In this document: positions 42,980-51,505 of the stretch, piece by piece | How positions within the stretch are numbered: the stretch's first letter is position 1 | Layout of the letters: each line of letters starts with the position of its first letter | Assembly (NCBI GenBank): GCA_965261945.1 | Contig: CBDHEF010000002.1 | Span: 558,001 to 622,000, forward strand | Length of the DNA: 64,000 nt | From: VXOI01 sp965261945 | Lineage (GTDB): Bacteria > Chloroflexota > Dehalococcoidia > Lucifugimonadales > UBA3495 | Reading direction: 5' to 3' | The notes under the pieces: generated by a model | Told to the model about the DNA's origin: nothing | Seen by the model: only the letters and a program-made list of their open reading frames with translations | Database searches by the model: none | Translations under genes and position numbers: made by a program

Positions 42980-43945
42980 CTATGGCGTCAGTATGACCTT
43001 GCCCCGGGTGCCGCGATTGGCCAGGTGCTGGTGAGCGGTGGCAACTTCGGACATGGGCAGAACCTGGTCAACCACCAGCCGCGCCTTGCCGTCTGCCAGC
43101 AGCGGGAAGATTTCGGCCATGGCGGCCTGATGGTCCAACGTGCCCTGAGGGGAGCGACCGATGCTGAACCCGATGACCGTGCGGTTGGCCGCGAATATCT
43201 CGACTGCCGGCAGGTTGGCCGGGGTGCCGGAGGCGTTGCCGTAGGTGATCATCCGGCCGTAGGAGGCGACGCAGCGCAGGCTCTTCTCCAGCACCGGGCC
43301 GCCGACACATTCCAGAATCAGCTCCACGCCGTTTCCGCCGGTCTGCTCGCTGATGACTTCCTCGAAGTCCTGCTCGGTGTAGTTGATGGTCTCGTCGGCG
43401 CCCAGAGAGCGGCACAGGTCCAGCTTCTCCTGGGTGGATGCGGTGGCGATAACGCGGGCGCCCCAAGCCTTGGCGAACTGGATGGCCACGGTGCCCACGC
43501 CCGAGGCTCCGGCCTGGATCAGCACGGTATGCCCCGGCTCCAGTTGCCCGCGGGTCTTCAGCAGATGATAGGCCGTCAGGAATACGATGGGCATTCCGCC
43601 GGCCTGCACCGGGTCAACGGTTTCGGGGTAGGGGAAGACGAAGTTGCCGTTGACCGCGACCAGCTCGGCCTGCCCGCCCGGCCCCATCGCCATCACCCGC
43701 TGCCCCACGGACAGCCCGGTGACCTCGGAGCCGACCTCAACCACCGTTCCCGCCGCCTCCAGTCCCAGTGACGATGGCAGGTCGGGGCCGGGATAGTTGC
43801 CGCCCCGTCGCATCAGGTCGGCGTAGTTCACCCCGGCGGAGTCCACTTTGATAAGCACTTGGTGGGGGCGCGGCTCGGGGTCTGGGGCGTTCTCCCAGTT
43901 GAGCACGTCGAGGCCGCCGAATTCGTGGATGCGTACAGCTTTCAT
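42980..43945 (-). CDS. NADPH:quinone oxidoreductase (zinc-free MDR family)
   Basis: 321 residues. The medium-chain dehydrogenase fold of Qor/zeta-crystallin: MKAVRIHEFGGLDVLNWENAPDPEP, NYADLMRRGGNYPGPDLPSSLGLEAAGTV, the nucleotide-binding ASGVGTVAIQFAKAWGARVIATAST and LDHQAAMAEIFPLLADGKAR. The cysteine/histidine zinc ligands of alcohol dehydrogenases are absent. It reduces quinones or enones with NADPH and may detoxify or process ring-oxidation products from the dioxygenase region. It is followed upstream by the DUF262/HEPN insert. Confidence 0.92.
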   Translation of the reverse strand: MKAVRIHEFGGLDVLNWENAPDPEPRPHQVLIKVDSAGVNYADLMRRGGNYPGPDLPSSLGLEAAGTVVEVGSEVTGLSVGQRVMAMGPGGQAELVAVNGNFVFPYPETVDPVQAGGMPIVFLTAYHLLKTRGQLEPGHTVLIQAGASGVGTVAIQFAKAWGARVIATASTQEKLDLCRSLGADETINYTEQDFEEVISEQTGGNGVELILECVGGPVLEKSLRCVASYGRMITYGNASGTPANLPAVEIFAANRTVIGFSIGRSPQGTLDHQAAMAEIFPLLADGKARLVVDQVLPMSEVATAHQHLANRGTRGKVILTP

Positions 43946-43980
43946 GTATGCGTTTCTCCTGATATTATGACGTCTCCTTG

Positions 43981-44634
43981 TTATTGAACCGGAGAGCGGC
44001 GGAATAGTCCCGTGACTGCGGCATTCTGTACATCTGTACTGAATCGGTCAACCAACTGAATTACTTCACTGTGCAGCACATCGTAGTCATCTGAGTCAAT
44101 CTCCACTCGCTCGCCGTGGGCTACGCGGTTCCTGTTAGATAACAACTTTTCATCCAGCAAAGGGCCTTTGGATAAGTAGTCTCTCTCATCCAGCCCCAAC
44201 AGCGTCAAGATTTCTCTCAACGTTTCGGCGTTCAGGTTAGAGCGAGTGTTAACCGAATTCCGCCAATCTATTTCGGCATTGTCAGACAAATCAGACACCA
44301 GTCTTGCCACAATACCTGTATGGCTGGTCGGGTGGTTAGATTGCCCGGCTTCCCGAATCTCCGTGCGTAACCCTAAAGCCACGAAGTTGGGAGTGAGGTC
44401 GCGGTACCTCAGCCCACGGGTTGCGATGAAGGAGATATAGCTGGTTGCTGCTGTCTTTACAAACCCTTCCCAATGAGCGTAAAGGAGGCAGACTGCGGCT
44501 CGCAGCAATAGCCCCCGCTGATGCCTGCGGGGATTCTTCTCCTGCATTAACTTCAGGGTTGTCAACTCTCTTTTACGCCATGCTAAATCATCGTCCAATA
44601 CCTGTACCAGTTGGTCTAATGAGCGTATCCTCAT
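43981..44634 (-). CDS. HEPN-like protein of the MAE_28990/MAE_18760 type
   Basis: 217 residues, all-helical. LLRAAVCLLYAHWEGFVKTAATSYISFI (43-70) is the hallmark of the MAE_28990/MAE_18760 HEPN group. RNRVAHGE (168-175) gives Arg168-x4-His173, the RNase motif of HEPN proteins. It overlaps the DUF262 gene by ATGA, so both are made together. HEPN proteins of this kind often act as RNases in defence or toxin-antitoxin units, and DUF262 proteins are ParB/GmrS-like NTPases or nucleases. Sequence composition is clearly AT-richer than the flanks. The family call is good; a defence role is inferred. Confidence 0.78.
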   Translation of the reverse strand: MRIRSLDQLVQVLDDDLAWRKRELTTLKLMQEKNPRRHQRGLLLRAAVCLLYAHWEGFVKTAATSYISFIATRGLRYRDLTPNFVALGLRTEIREAGQSNHPTSHTGIVARLVSDLSDNAEIDWRNSVNTRSNLNAETLREILTLLGLDERDYLSKGPLLDEKLLSNRNRVAHGERVEIDSDDYDVLHSEVIQLVDRFSTDVQNAAVTGLFRRSPVQ

Positions 44635-45743
44635 AGGTCGAACAGTTGGCGCCCGAGCGGAATGTTAAAGCGCAATCTGGCCCGCGTGTCCACACCGCTA
44701 CCGTTGTGGGATAAGAATTCAGGGTTGTCCCATAACCCTCTGCCTGTGTCTTCGACTTCCTGGAGCGGCATATTGCTGTCGTAGGATGCCACGTTATGAC
44801 CGATCCCGAGAGCTATAGATTCAAACGCCGAGATTAGAAATCCGCCAAGGTGCTTGCCTTTAACGAGGTCATATTTCCGAAAACTACGCTCTTCCAGCGA
44901 ATTTGCCAGCCAGTCAAACGTAGATTTGAACACCGATCCCTCTCTTTCTCGCAATGCTTGAAAATCATCAGCTTGGGCCATTTCAGAAATTCGGTCGGTG
45001 AGAAAATCACCTATATTTCCCACAGAACGTAGTTCGTTTTCTTCGATGTTTCGGAACACTAGAAATCGTGTAACCAGTTCAAGGTCGTATCGCTCACTCA
45101 GCATCTTGTCTGACAAGACGATGCAAGCCTGAAAGTTCTCGTCTTGAGCCAACTCCGATATCCATCGGTAAGCGTCGGGATTGACCGTGATTAGGATTAC
45201 GTTTCTGACTTCTTGGTCGGACAATTGAGATCCACCAGTGTTGAGCCGCTGGAACAGCTCGTACTTGCTCGACTCACTGCTCTCCCGTAGGATTATCTTA
45301 ACGTCGATTTTCGAGCGCCTAATGAGTAGCCGGTTTGTGTTTCCTATGGATATAGCAGGGTTGTCGTCTTCCCATTTTTTCCCGTCCATCGAGGGTAAGT
45401 ACCTAGTTTTTCTTAGTGTTAAGGGTGGAAATATCTCGCTGTTGTCTTTCTTGAGAATGCCAACCAACTCGAATATGGTGGAGAGTCTTTGCAACCCGTC
45501 AATCACGTCCCACACTCCGTCCTCTCTCTGGGACACGAAAATTGACGGCAGAGGAATGCCCAGCAGAATGGACTCGATGAGCCGGGATTTTTGCTCATCA
45601 CTCCACCGAAAAAACCGCTGAAATTCAGGATGTATGTCCATCTCATCGGCTTGGTAGACACTGATGAGTTCTCCGATGGACATCGGGTAGCCGTCGCTGC
45701 GTATTTCCGCGCGCCTGTCTTTTATTTCTTGATCCAGGCTCAT
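44631..45743 (-). CDS. DUF262 (ParB/GmrS-like) domain protein
   Basis: 370 residues. The DUF262 core is IGELISVYQADEMDIHPEFQ (23-42), FFRWSDEQKSRLIESILLGIPLPSIF (44-69) and DVIDGLQRLSTI (79-90), the last a variant of the DGQQR nucleotide-hydrolysis motif. LNTGGSQLSDQEVRN continues the fold. A DUF1524 HNH nuclease part, as in GmrSD, is absent; the rest of the chain is a helical domain of unknown type. It is the first gene of a two-gene unit with the HEPN gene. GC is about 47-48% in two sampled 60-base lines, against about 70% in a neighbour, suggesting recent gain. Confidence 0.85.
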   Translation of the reverse strand: MSLDQEIKDRRAEIRSDGYPMSIGELISVYQADEMDIHPEFQRFFRWSDEQKSRLIESILLGIPLPSIFVSQREDGVWDVIDGLQRLSTIFELVGILKKDNSEIFPPLTLRKTRYLPSMDGKKWEDDNPAISIGNTNRLLIRRSKIDVKIILRESSESSKYELFQRLNTGGSQLSDQEVRNVILITVNPDAYRWISELAQDENFQACIVLSDKMLSERYDLELVTRFLVFRNIEENELRSVGNIGDFLTDRISEMAQADDFQALREREGSVFKSTFDWLANSLEERSFRKYDLVKGKHLGGFLISAFESIALGIGHNVASYDSNMPLQEVEDTGRGLWDNPEFLSHNGSGVDTRARLRFNIPLGRQLFDL

Positions 45744-45788
45744 CTCTGAAACTCCTTCTTCAACTTACCCAGCGATTGAGATTGCATC

Positions 45789-46775
45789 CTACTGATACCC
45801 CCGGAACTGCGGGGCGGTCAGCACATCCCCGTTGATCATCCGCACCGGCTCGCCGCTGGCGAAGGCGCGAATGTCCTCGACTACCCCCGCGTACATGGCG
45901 GTGTATGAATCGTCGGTTACGTAGCCCAAGTGGGGGCAGATCAGCGTGTTGTCCAGTTGCAGCAGTGGATGGCCTTCCGGCAGCGGCTCCACGTCGAAGG
46001 TGTCCAGCGCGGCGCCGGCGATGGCCCTGCGTTGCAGCGCGTCCACCAGCGCGGCCTCGTCCACGATGGGGCCGCGCGAGATGTTGACCAGATAGGCCGT
46101 CGATTTCATCAGGGCCAATTCGTGGGTCCCCACCAGTCCCCGGGTACGCTGTCCAAGCACCAAATGGACCGACAGGATGTCCGAATCACGGAACAGCGCA
46201 TCCTTGTCCACCAGTGTGGCGCCACACTCGCGGGCGCGTTCTGCGGTCAGGTTCTGGCTCCACGCGATGATGTTCATATCAAAGGCAGTGGCGACCCGCG
46301 CCACCAGCGAGCCGATATGACCCAGCCCCAGCAGTCCGATGGTCTTGCCCTTCAGGCCCATGCCGACAGTGGCGCCCCACTTGCCTTCCCGCGAAAGCCG
46401 GTCTTCCAAGGGAATCTGCCTCACGATGCCAAGAATTAGGCCCCAGGTCAGCTCCGTCGGCCCCTCGCCCGCGCCGTCGGTGCCGCAGACGGCGAGGCCA
46501 AGGTCGGTTGCCGCCTGGATGTCGAACGAGGCGTTTCGCCGCCCGGTGGTGACCAGCAAACGCAGGTTGGGCAGGCGCTCCAGCAGCGAGCGTTGGAAGG
46601 GAGTGCGCTCCCGCATACCCATAACAACGTCGAAACCGGACAGACGCTCAACCAGGGCATCCTCGCTGGCCAGGTGGTCGCTGAAAAAAGTGACTTCGGC
46701 GCCGGGCGGCAACTGCGACCAGTCTGCCAGGCTTTCGGCGACGCTTTGGTAGTCGTCAAGAACCGCGACTTTCAT
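45789..46775 (-). CDS. D-isomer-specific 2-hydroxyacid dehydrogenase
   Basis: 328 residues from ATG 46775, behind GAGG; a TTG at 46790 is less likely. The NAD-binding loop is GKTIGLLGLGHIGSLVARVA. Catalytic Arg (NISRGPIVDEAAL), Glu (FDVEPLPEGHPL) and His (CPHLGYVTDDSY) are all present. It interconverts a 2-oxo acid and a D-2-hydroxyacid with NAD(P)H; phosphoglycerate-type and glyoxylate-type members cannot be told apart. The 2-hydroxyglutarate oxidase gene 1.3 kb away suggests linked 2-hydroxyacid metabolism. Confidence 0.93.
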   Translation of the reverse strand: MKVAVLDDYQSVAESLADWSQLPPGAEVTFFSDHLASEDALVERLSGFDVVMGMRERTPFQRSLLERLPNLRLLVTTGRRNASFDIQAATDLGLAVCGTDGAGEGPTELTWGLILGIVRQIPLEDRLSREGKWGATVGMGLKGKTIGLLGLGHIGSLVARVATAFDMNIIAWSQNLTAERARECGATLVDKDALFRDSDILSVHLVLGQRTRGLVGTHELALMKSTAYLVNISRGPIVDEAALVDALQRRAIAGAALDTFDVEPLPEGHPLLQLDNTLICPHLGYVTDDSYTAMYAGVVEDIRAFASGEPVRMINGDVLTAPQFRGYQ

Positions 46776-46810
46776 TTTGACAGTCCTCAATATGGGCTTC
46801 GGATTGGGGA

Positions 46811-46853
46811 TGCCCTCCCCGTAACCATCTCCAGTGGGTCAGGGGGGAGGGCA
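46811..46853 (-). terminator. Strong hairpin after the flavin oxidoreductase gene
   Basis: tgccctcccc (46811-46820) pairs with ggggagggca (46844-46853), ten bases perfect, a few bases after the stop at 46861. No T-run follows on the minus strand, so it may be a stability hairpin or a variant of the CCCTCTCC element. Confidence 0.45.
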
Positions 46854-46860
46854 GATTCCA

Positions 46861-47910
46861 TTATTTGAAGGCGGGCATGACCTGCTGCGTAATGATTTTG
46901 AGGCTGCGGGTCACCGCTTCCTCCGGAATCAGGCCGCCAGCGTTAAGCTCGGCAACCACGCCGTCGAGGCCAAGTTCCTCTCTAAGCCCTGAGAAACGGC
47001 CAATGAGGTTCTCGCCGGTGCCGAAGGCGACCTTCGTTTGCAGCATCTCCTCGTAGGACATGGAGGCCAGGCGGTCGGCGCGGCCCTGCCGGAGGTCACC
47101 GTCGCCTCCCGCGCGGACGGTGGCGGAATTCCGCAGCAGGGAACCCATGCGGTTGAAGTAGGCGTTGATGCTATCCTGCGGCTCTTCCAGCGCGGCCTCT
47201 TCGGTATCGGCCGCGTAGACTGGAATGCGCAGCGAAACGTCGCCGTCTCCCTTATGGCCCGCTTCGTGCCAGGCCTTGCGATATTCCTCCAGGTTGCCTT
47301 TCAATTCCGGGATGTCCATTCCCCGCAGGCCGACGAAGATCGGGTGACCTTCCCGGCCCAGGCGAGGGAAGGTTTCGGCGGTCGTGGCGGCTATACGGAG
47401 CGGCGGATGAGGCTGCTGGTAAGGCTTGGGGGATACCGTGGCTCCCTCGAAGCTGTAGAATTCGCCGTCGTAGGAGAACGTATCACCCTTCCACGCCTCA
47501 AGGATTATGTTCAGCGCCTCGCGGAATCGCTCCCGGCTCTCCACGTATGGAACGCCATACAGGTCGTAGGAGCGGGCAAATCCGCTGCGGCCCACGCCGA
47601 ACTCGAAACGTCCCTCGCTGATCTGGTCAACAGTGGCCACCTCTTCGGCGATGCGCAGTGGGTTGTTCAGGGGCAGTACGTGCACCGCCATGCCGATGCG
47701 CAATCGCTCCGTGCGCGTGGCAATGGAGCTGGCAACGACAATGGGGGACGACAGCACCGAACGCACGGGGTTGAAGTGAAGTTCGGCCAGCCACACGCCG
47801 TCCAGCCCCATATTTTCGGCGGCGTCCACCAACCGGAATCCCTCTCGGAAAGACTCGGCCTCCGACACTGTGGGGCGGCTTCCGAACTCCATAAATATGC
47901 CGAAGTGCAT
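46861..47910 (-). CDS. Luciferase-like (LLM class) flavin-dependent oxidoreductase
   Basis: 349 residues from ATG 47910, behind GGGAGGAG; a frame from 47976 lacks such a site. It begins MHFGIFMEFGSRPTVSE and contains LDGVWLAELHFNPVRSVLSS, LRIGMAVHVLPLNNPLRIAEEVATVDQ and GRFEFGVGRSGFARSYDLYGV, features of luciferase-like TIM barrels. The substrate is unknown. It is the fourth LLM paralogue. It stands divergent from the 2-hydroxyglutarate oxidase gene. Confidence 0.93.
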   Translation of the reverse strand: MHFGIFMEFGSRPTVSEAESFREGFRLVDAAENMGLDGVWLAELHFNPVRSVLSSPIVVASSIATRTERLRIGMAVHVLPLNNPLRIAEEVATVDQISEGRFEFGVGRSGFARSYDLYGVPYVESRERFREALNIILEAWKGDTFSYDGEFYSFEGATVSPKPYQQPHPPLRIAATTAETFPRLGREGHPIFVGLRGMDIPELKGNLEEYRKAWHEAGHKGDGDVSLRIPVYAADTEEAALEEPQDSINAYFNRMGSLLRNSATVRAGGDGDLRQGRADRLASMSYEEMLQTKVAFGTGENLIGRFSGLREELGLDGVVAELNAGGLIPEEAVTRSLKIITQQVMPAFK

Positions 47911-48081
47911 GGTCTCCTCCCATAGCCTGATAGGTGCGTCGCGGCGGATTCCGGCGCCACCGGAAAAGTATAGCACGGCGCGTAATTGACCGTTCCTTGA
48001 CCCATCGCCCGCAGCCGACTAACCTTGACTGGCGCGCCGGAATACACTGGTAATTCGCTGCCGGCGGCGGGGAGCGCTGTT

Positions 48082-49308
48082 ATGGAACGGCAACAATACG
48101 ATGTCGCCATCATCGGCGGGGGCATCATCGGCCTGTCCACCGCCATGCACCTGACCCAGCGGAACCCTGATTTGCGTGTGGCGGTGCTGGAGAAGGAGGC
48201 GGAACTGGCGACGCACCAGACCGGCCACAACAGCGGCGTCATTCACTCAGGCATTTACTACCGCCCCGGCTCTCACAAGGCCAACTTCTGCGTCGCCGGG
48301 GTGCAGAAGCTCTTACAATTCTGCGACGAGAATGAAATTGAGTATGAGCGCTGCGGCAAGGTTATCGTCGCCACCGACGAGTCGGAATTGGGCCGCCTGG
48401 AAAACCTGCGCGAGCGGGGCGTGGCCAACGGAGTGGAGGGCCTGGAAATCATCGGGCCTGAGCGCCTGCGGGAAATCGAGCCTCACGCCGCCGGCATCAG
48501 GGCCCTGTGGGCGCCTGGCACCGGCATCGCCAACTACCCCAAGGTCGCCCAGGTGTACGCCACGAAGTTCGCCCACGACGGGGGCGACATATTCACCGAG
48601 GCGCCGCTCCAGCGCATCTCGCGTAGAGGAGAAACCCTGGCTCTGGAAACCCCCAAAGGCACCGTGCAGGCCAACCACATCATCAACTGCGCCGGACTCT
48701 ACGCCGACCGTGTGGCGCGCATGATCGAAGAGCGAGTGGACGTGCGCATTGTTCCCTTCAGGGGCGAGTATTTCACGTTGCGGCCAGAGAGCCATCACCT
48801 CGTTTCGGGCCTGATTTACCCGGTGCCGGACCCCCGCTTTCCCTTTCTTGGCGTTCACTACACCCGCAACATCTGGGGTAGCGTGGAGGCTGGCCCCAAC
48901 GCAGTACTGGCCCTGAGCCGCGAGGGCTACCGCAAGCGCGATTTCCGCCTGGACGAAACGCTGGGCACGTTTACCTATCCGGGATTCTGGAAGATGACGT
49001 CGAAACACTGGCGAACCGGACTCAGCGAGATGCGCCGCTCTTATAGCAAGGGAGTCTTCCTGCGGGACCTGAAACGCCTGCTGCCCGAAATCCGGGAGGA
49101 AGACCTGGCCCCCGGCGGCTCCGGCGTGCGCGCGCAGGCCGTGGACCGCAACGGAGCCCTGCTGGACGACTTCAGCATCATCCGGGGAAGAGAGGCGGTT
49201 CACGTCCTCAACGCCCCTTCGCCCGGCGCCACTTCGTCCCTGTCCATCGGGGAGCACATCGTCGGGCTGGCCGCCGAAGCCTTTGGTCTGCCGGAACGGG
49301 CCGCATGA
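48082..49308 (+). CDS. lhgO: L-2-hydroxyglutarate oxidase
   Basis: 408 residues from ATG 48082, behind GGGGAG; an upstream start at 48025 would add 19 residues. The FAD-binding dinucleotide motif is YDVAIIGGGIIGLSTAMHL. QTGHNSGVIHSGIYYRPGSHKANFC and FRGEYFTLRPE are LhgO/YgaF signatures. SPGATSSLSIGEHIV is the C-terminal FAD segment. It oxidises L-2-hydroxyglutarate to 2-oxoglutarate and passes electrons to the quinone pool. It is divergent from the flavin oxidoreductase. Another flavin-linked 2-hydroxyacid oxidase remains possible. Confidence 0.92.
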   Translation: MERQQYDVAIIGGGIIGLSTAMHLTQRNPDLRVAVLEKEAELATHQTGHNSGVIHSGIYYRPGSHKANFCVAGVQKLLQFCDENEIEYERCGKVIVATDESELGRLENLRERGVANGVEGLEIIGPERLREIEPHAAGIRALWAPGTGIANYPKVAQVYATKFAHDGGDIFTEAPLQRISRRGETLALETPKGTVQANHIINCAGLYADRVARMIEERVDVRIVPFRGEYFTLRPESHHLVSGLIYPVPDPRFPFLGVHYTRNIWGSVEAGPNAVLALSREGYRKRDFRLDETLGTFTYPGFWKMTSKHWRTGLSEMRRSYSKGVFLRDLKRLLPEIREEDLAPGGSGVRAQAVDRNGALLDDFSIIRGREAVHVLNAPSPGATSSLSIGEHIVGLAAEAFGLPERAA

Positions 49309-49516
49309 TTTTCTGCCGGTAACTGTTCGGTAACCGTCCTGGTAGTGGGCGACCGTACGGAATTTTCGTCACGCCCAGCGCAACGCTTTGTTGCCCGCCC
49401 TACCCGCAGCTATGTATAATCCTGTTCCTGTCGGGCTGGGAATAGAACCGTATCGCGCAAGGCCATTGCTTACGCGCTTGTGCTGAACCCCTGCCCCTGC
49501 TTTAAACGGGGAGAAA

Positions 49517-50383
49517 TTGGGAAAAGGAAACACGCTGCCGGACACTGATTCCTTCGGCACACCGGCCAATCCATTGGACATGGGATGGGTCAGTGTCTCC
49601 GAAGGGCCGGTACTGGCTTACCTCCGCGCCGTTGGCGACGAGTTGCCCGTCTACTCCGATGCGGCCCTGGTTCCGCCTCTGCTCGGTGTGGCTCTCGCTC
49701 TCGGTCGGATTTTGCAGAGCAAGGGGCTGCCTCCCGGCGCAATTCACAGCCTCCAGGAGTTCGACACACTCCGGCCCATACCCATCGGTAGCAGCCTGCG
49801 GGCGCGGGCCTGCCTGGAGCGGCAGAGGGAGCGCGCCGGACTGCGATTTCTCACCTTTGGCATCAGCATGGACACGCCGGACGGGGAGACGGCCCTGGCC
49901 ATCAGGACAACGCTCCTGGTACCCGGCGATACGGCTGCGAACGGAAGTACCCAGGCTGGCGAAGCCGCAAGCCGCAGCCCTAAGACCCCGGACCGCCAGG
50001 AGGGCGGCGATATGACCCCGGTGCGGCGCGCCATCACCCAGCAGCAATTGACCGAATATGCGGCGGTGTCGGGAGACGACAACCCGTTGCACCTTGACGC
50101 CGAGTTTGCCGCCGGGACGCAGTTCGGCGGCATTATCGCCCACGGTATGCTCACCCTGGCTTTCGTGTCCGAGATGCTGACGGCTTCGTTGGGGGAACCC
50201 TGGCTTACGGGCGGCTCTCTGCGAGCGCGTTTCAAGGGCGCGGCCCATCCCGGCGACTGCGTCGAGACCTGGGGGCGGGCCACCAGGAGCGACGGCAATT
50301 CACCGGGCTACTCCATCGGTCTCCGAAACCGGAACACCGGCGAGTACCTGATAACAGGAACCGCAGCAGTAAAAATCAACTAA
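49517..50383 (+). CDS. MaoC-like double-hotdog hydratase
   Basis: 288 residues from TTG 49517. The C-terminal half has a MaoC/R-hydratase motif: YAAVSGDDNPLHLDAEFAAGTQFGGIIAHGMLTLAF, with the catalytic Asp and His in DDNPLH. The N-terminal half is a second, degenerate hotdog (VSEGPVLAYLRAVGDELPVYSD, about 25-46). Such fused proteins hydrate enoyl-CoA or enoyl-ACP, a step of beta-oxidation or fatty-acid synthesis. It is 45 bases upstream of plsX and fabG on the same strand, favouring fatty-acid synthesis; the substrate chain is unknown. Confidence 0.87.
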   Translation: MGKGNTLPDTDSFGTPANPLDMGWVSVSEGPVLAYLRAVGDELPVYSDAALVPPLLGVALALGRILQSKGLPPGAIHSLQEFDTLRPIPIGSSLRARACLERQRERAGLRFLTFGISMDTPDGETALAIRTTLLVPGDTAANGSTQAGEAASRSPKTPDRQEGGDMTPVRRAITQQQLTEYAAVSGDDNPLHLDAEFAAGTQFGGIIAHGMLTLAFVSEMLTASLGEPWLTGGSLRARFKGAAHPGDCVETWGRATRSDGNSPGYSIGLRNRNTGEYLITGTAAVKIN

Positions 50384-50428
50384 TGACCGGCCCTGCCCAA
50401 CCGGGCCGTCCGGCCGAAGAGGCGCACA

Positions 50429-51505
50429 ATGTCACTCAATGGAACAGGAACCGGGCGCCCAGTGCGAGTCGCCGTGGACACGATGGGCGGAGACTTCGCC
50501 CCCGTGGAAACGGTCAAGGGCGCTATCCAAGCTCTGAGGTCGGTCAACGCTGAGTTGCTGCTGGTGGGAGACCCCGGCGCGGTTCAGGCCGAACTGGCGA
50601 AGTACGACGTGCCCGGGCTGCCTATTACCGTCGTTCCATCTGAGGGCAAAATCGGCGACGACGAACATCCCCTACAGGCGATGCGCCAGAAGCCTCACGC
50701 ATCTGTGGTAGTGGCGACGCATCTGGTAAAGGGAGGCCAGGCCGACGTAATGGTATCCATGGGATCCACCGGGGCGTCGATGGCCAGCGCCGTGCTTACG
50801 CTGGGGCTGATGGAAGGGTTGGAACGCCCCTGCCTGGGTGGGCCGTTCCTCGGGCTGGCGCCCAGCACCGTGCTGGTGGACATAGGGAGCAACCTCGACT
50901 GCCGGCCGGCGCTCCTGCTCAGCTTTGCCGTGCTGGGGGCCGCTTTCGCCCACACCTATATGGGCATCGAGAACCCCCGCATCGGCCTGCTCAGCGTCGG
51001 CGCAGAGGAGACCAAGGGCAACCGGCAGGTACAGGAGAGCTATCAACTGTTTCAGGACAGCCATCTGAACTTCGTTGGCAACGTCGAAGGGATGGACTTC
51101 TTCTCAGGCAAGGCTGACGTTATCATCTGCGACGGTTTTGTGGGAAACATACTGGTTAAATTCACCGAGGGAATGGGCACCGCGCTGGCGAACTTTGTCC
51201 GGGAGCAGCTGTCTGAATCGGTGGACGCAACGGTGGTGGAGCAACTGGCCGAGGACCTGTGGGAAACCACCAACCGACCGCGCACCGTGGGCGGCGGCCC
51301 GCTTTTCGGCGTCAATGCCCCGGTGATTCTGGGCCACGGTTCCTGTCGGGCTAACGGAATCGAAGGCGCGGTGCGCACCGCCGTCCGCTATGTCAACGTC
51401 GGGTTGCTGGACATAATGCGCCAGGAATTGGCCATCATGAATAATTCGGGCGCTGGCTACTCGGCAGGCGCCGAGGTGGGGAAGGCCGCCGATGCCGCAA
51501 TTTAG
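50429..51505 (+). CDS. plsX: Phosphate acyltransferase PlsX
   Basis: 358 residues. VRVAVDTMGGDFAPVETVKGA (13-33), VMVSMGSTGASMASAVLTLGLM and RPCLGGPFLG are typical of PlsX. DVIICDGFVGNILVKFTEGMG and GVNAPVILGHGSCRANGIEGAVR follow. It converts acyl-ACP to acyl-phosphate, the first step of the PlsX/PlsY route to phosphatidic acid. It overlaps fabG by 14 bases. The upstream MaoC-like gene is probably in the same transcript. Confidence 0.96.
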   Translation: MSLNGTGTGRPVRVAVDTMGGDFAPVETVKGAIQALRSVNAELLLVGDPGAVQAELAKYDVPGLPITVVPSEGKIGDDEHPLQAMRQKPHASVVVATHLVKGGQADVMVSMGSTGASMASAVLTLGLMEGLERPCLGGPFLGLAPSTVLVDIGSNLDCRPALLLSFAVLGAAFAHTYMGIENPRIGLLSVGAEETKGNRQVQESYQLFQDSHLNFVGNVEGMDFFSGKADVIICDGFVGNILVKFTEGMGTALANFVREQLSESVDATVVEQLAEDLWETTNRPRTVGGGPLFGVNAPVILGHGSCRANGIEGAVRTAVRYVNVGLLDIMRQELAIMNNSGAGYSAGAEVGKAADAAI

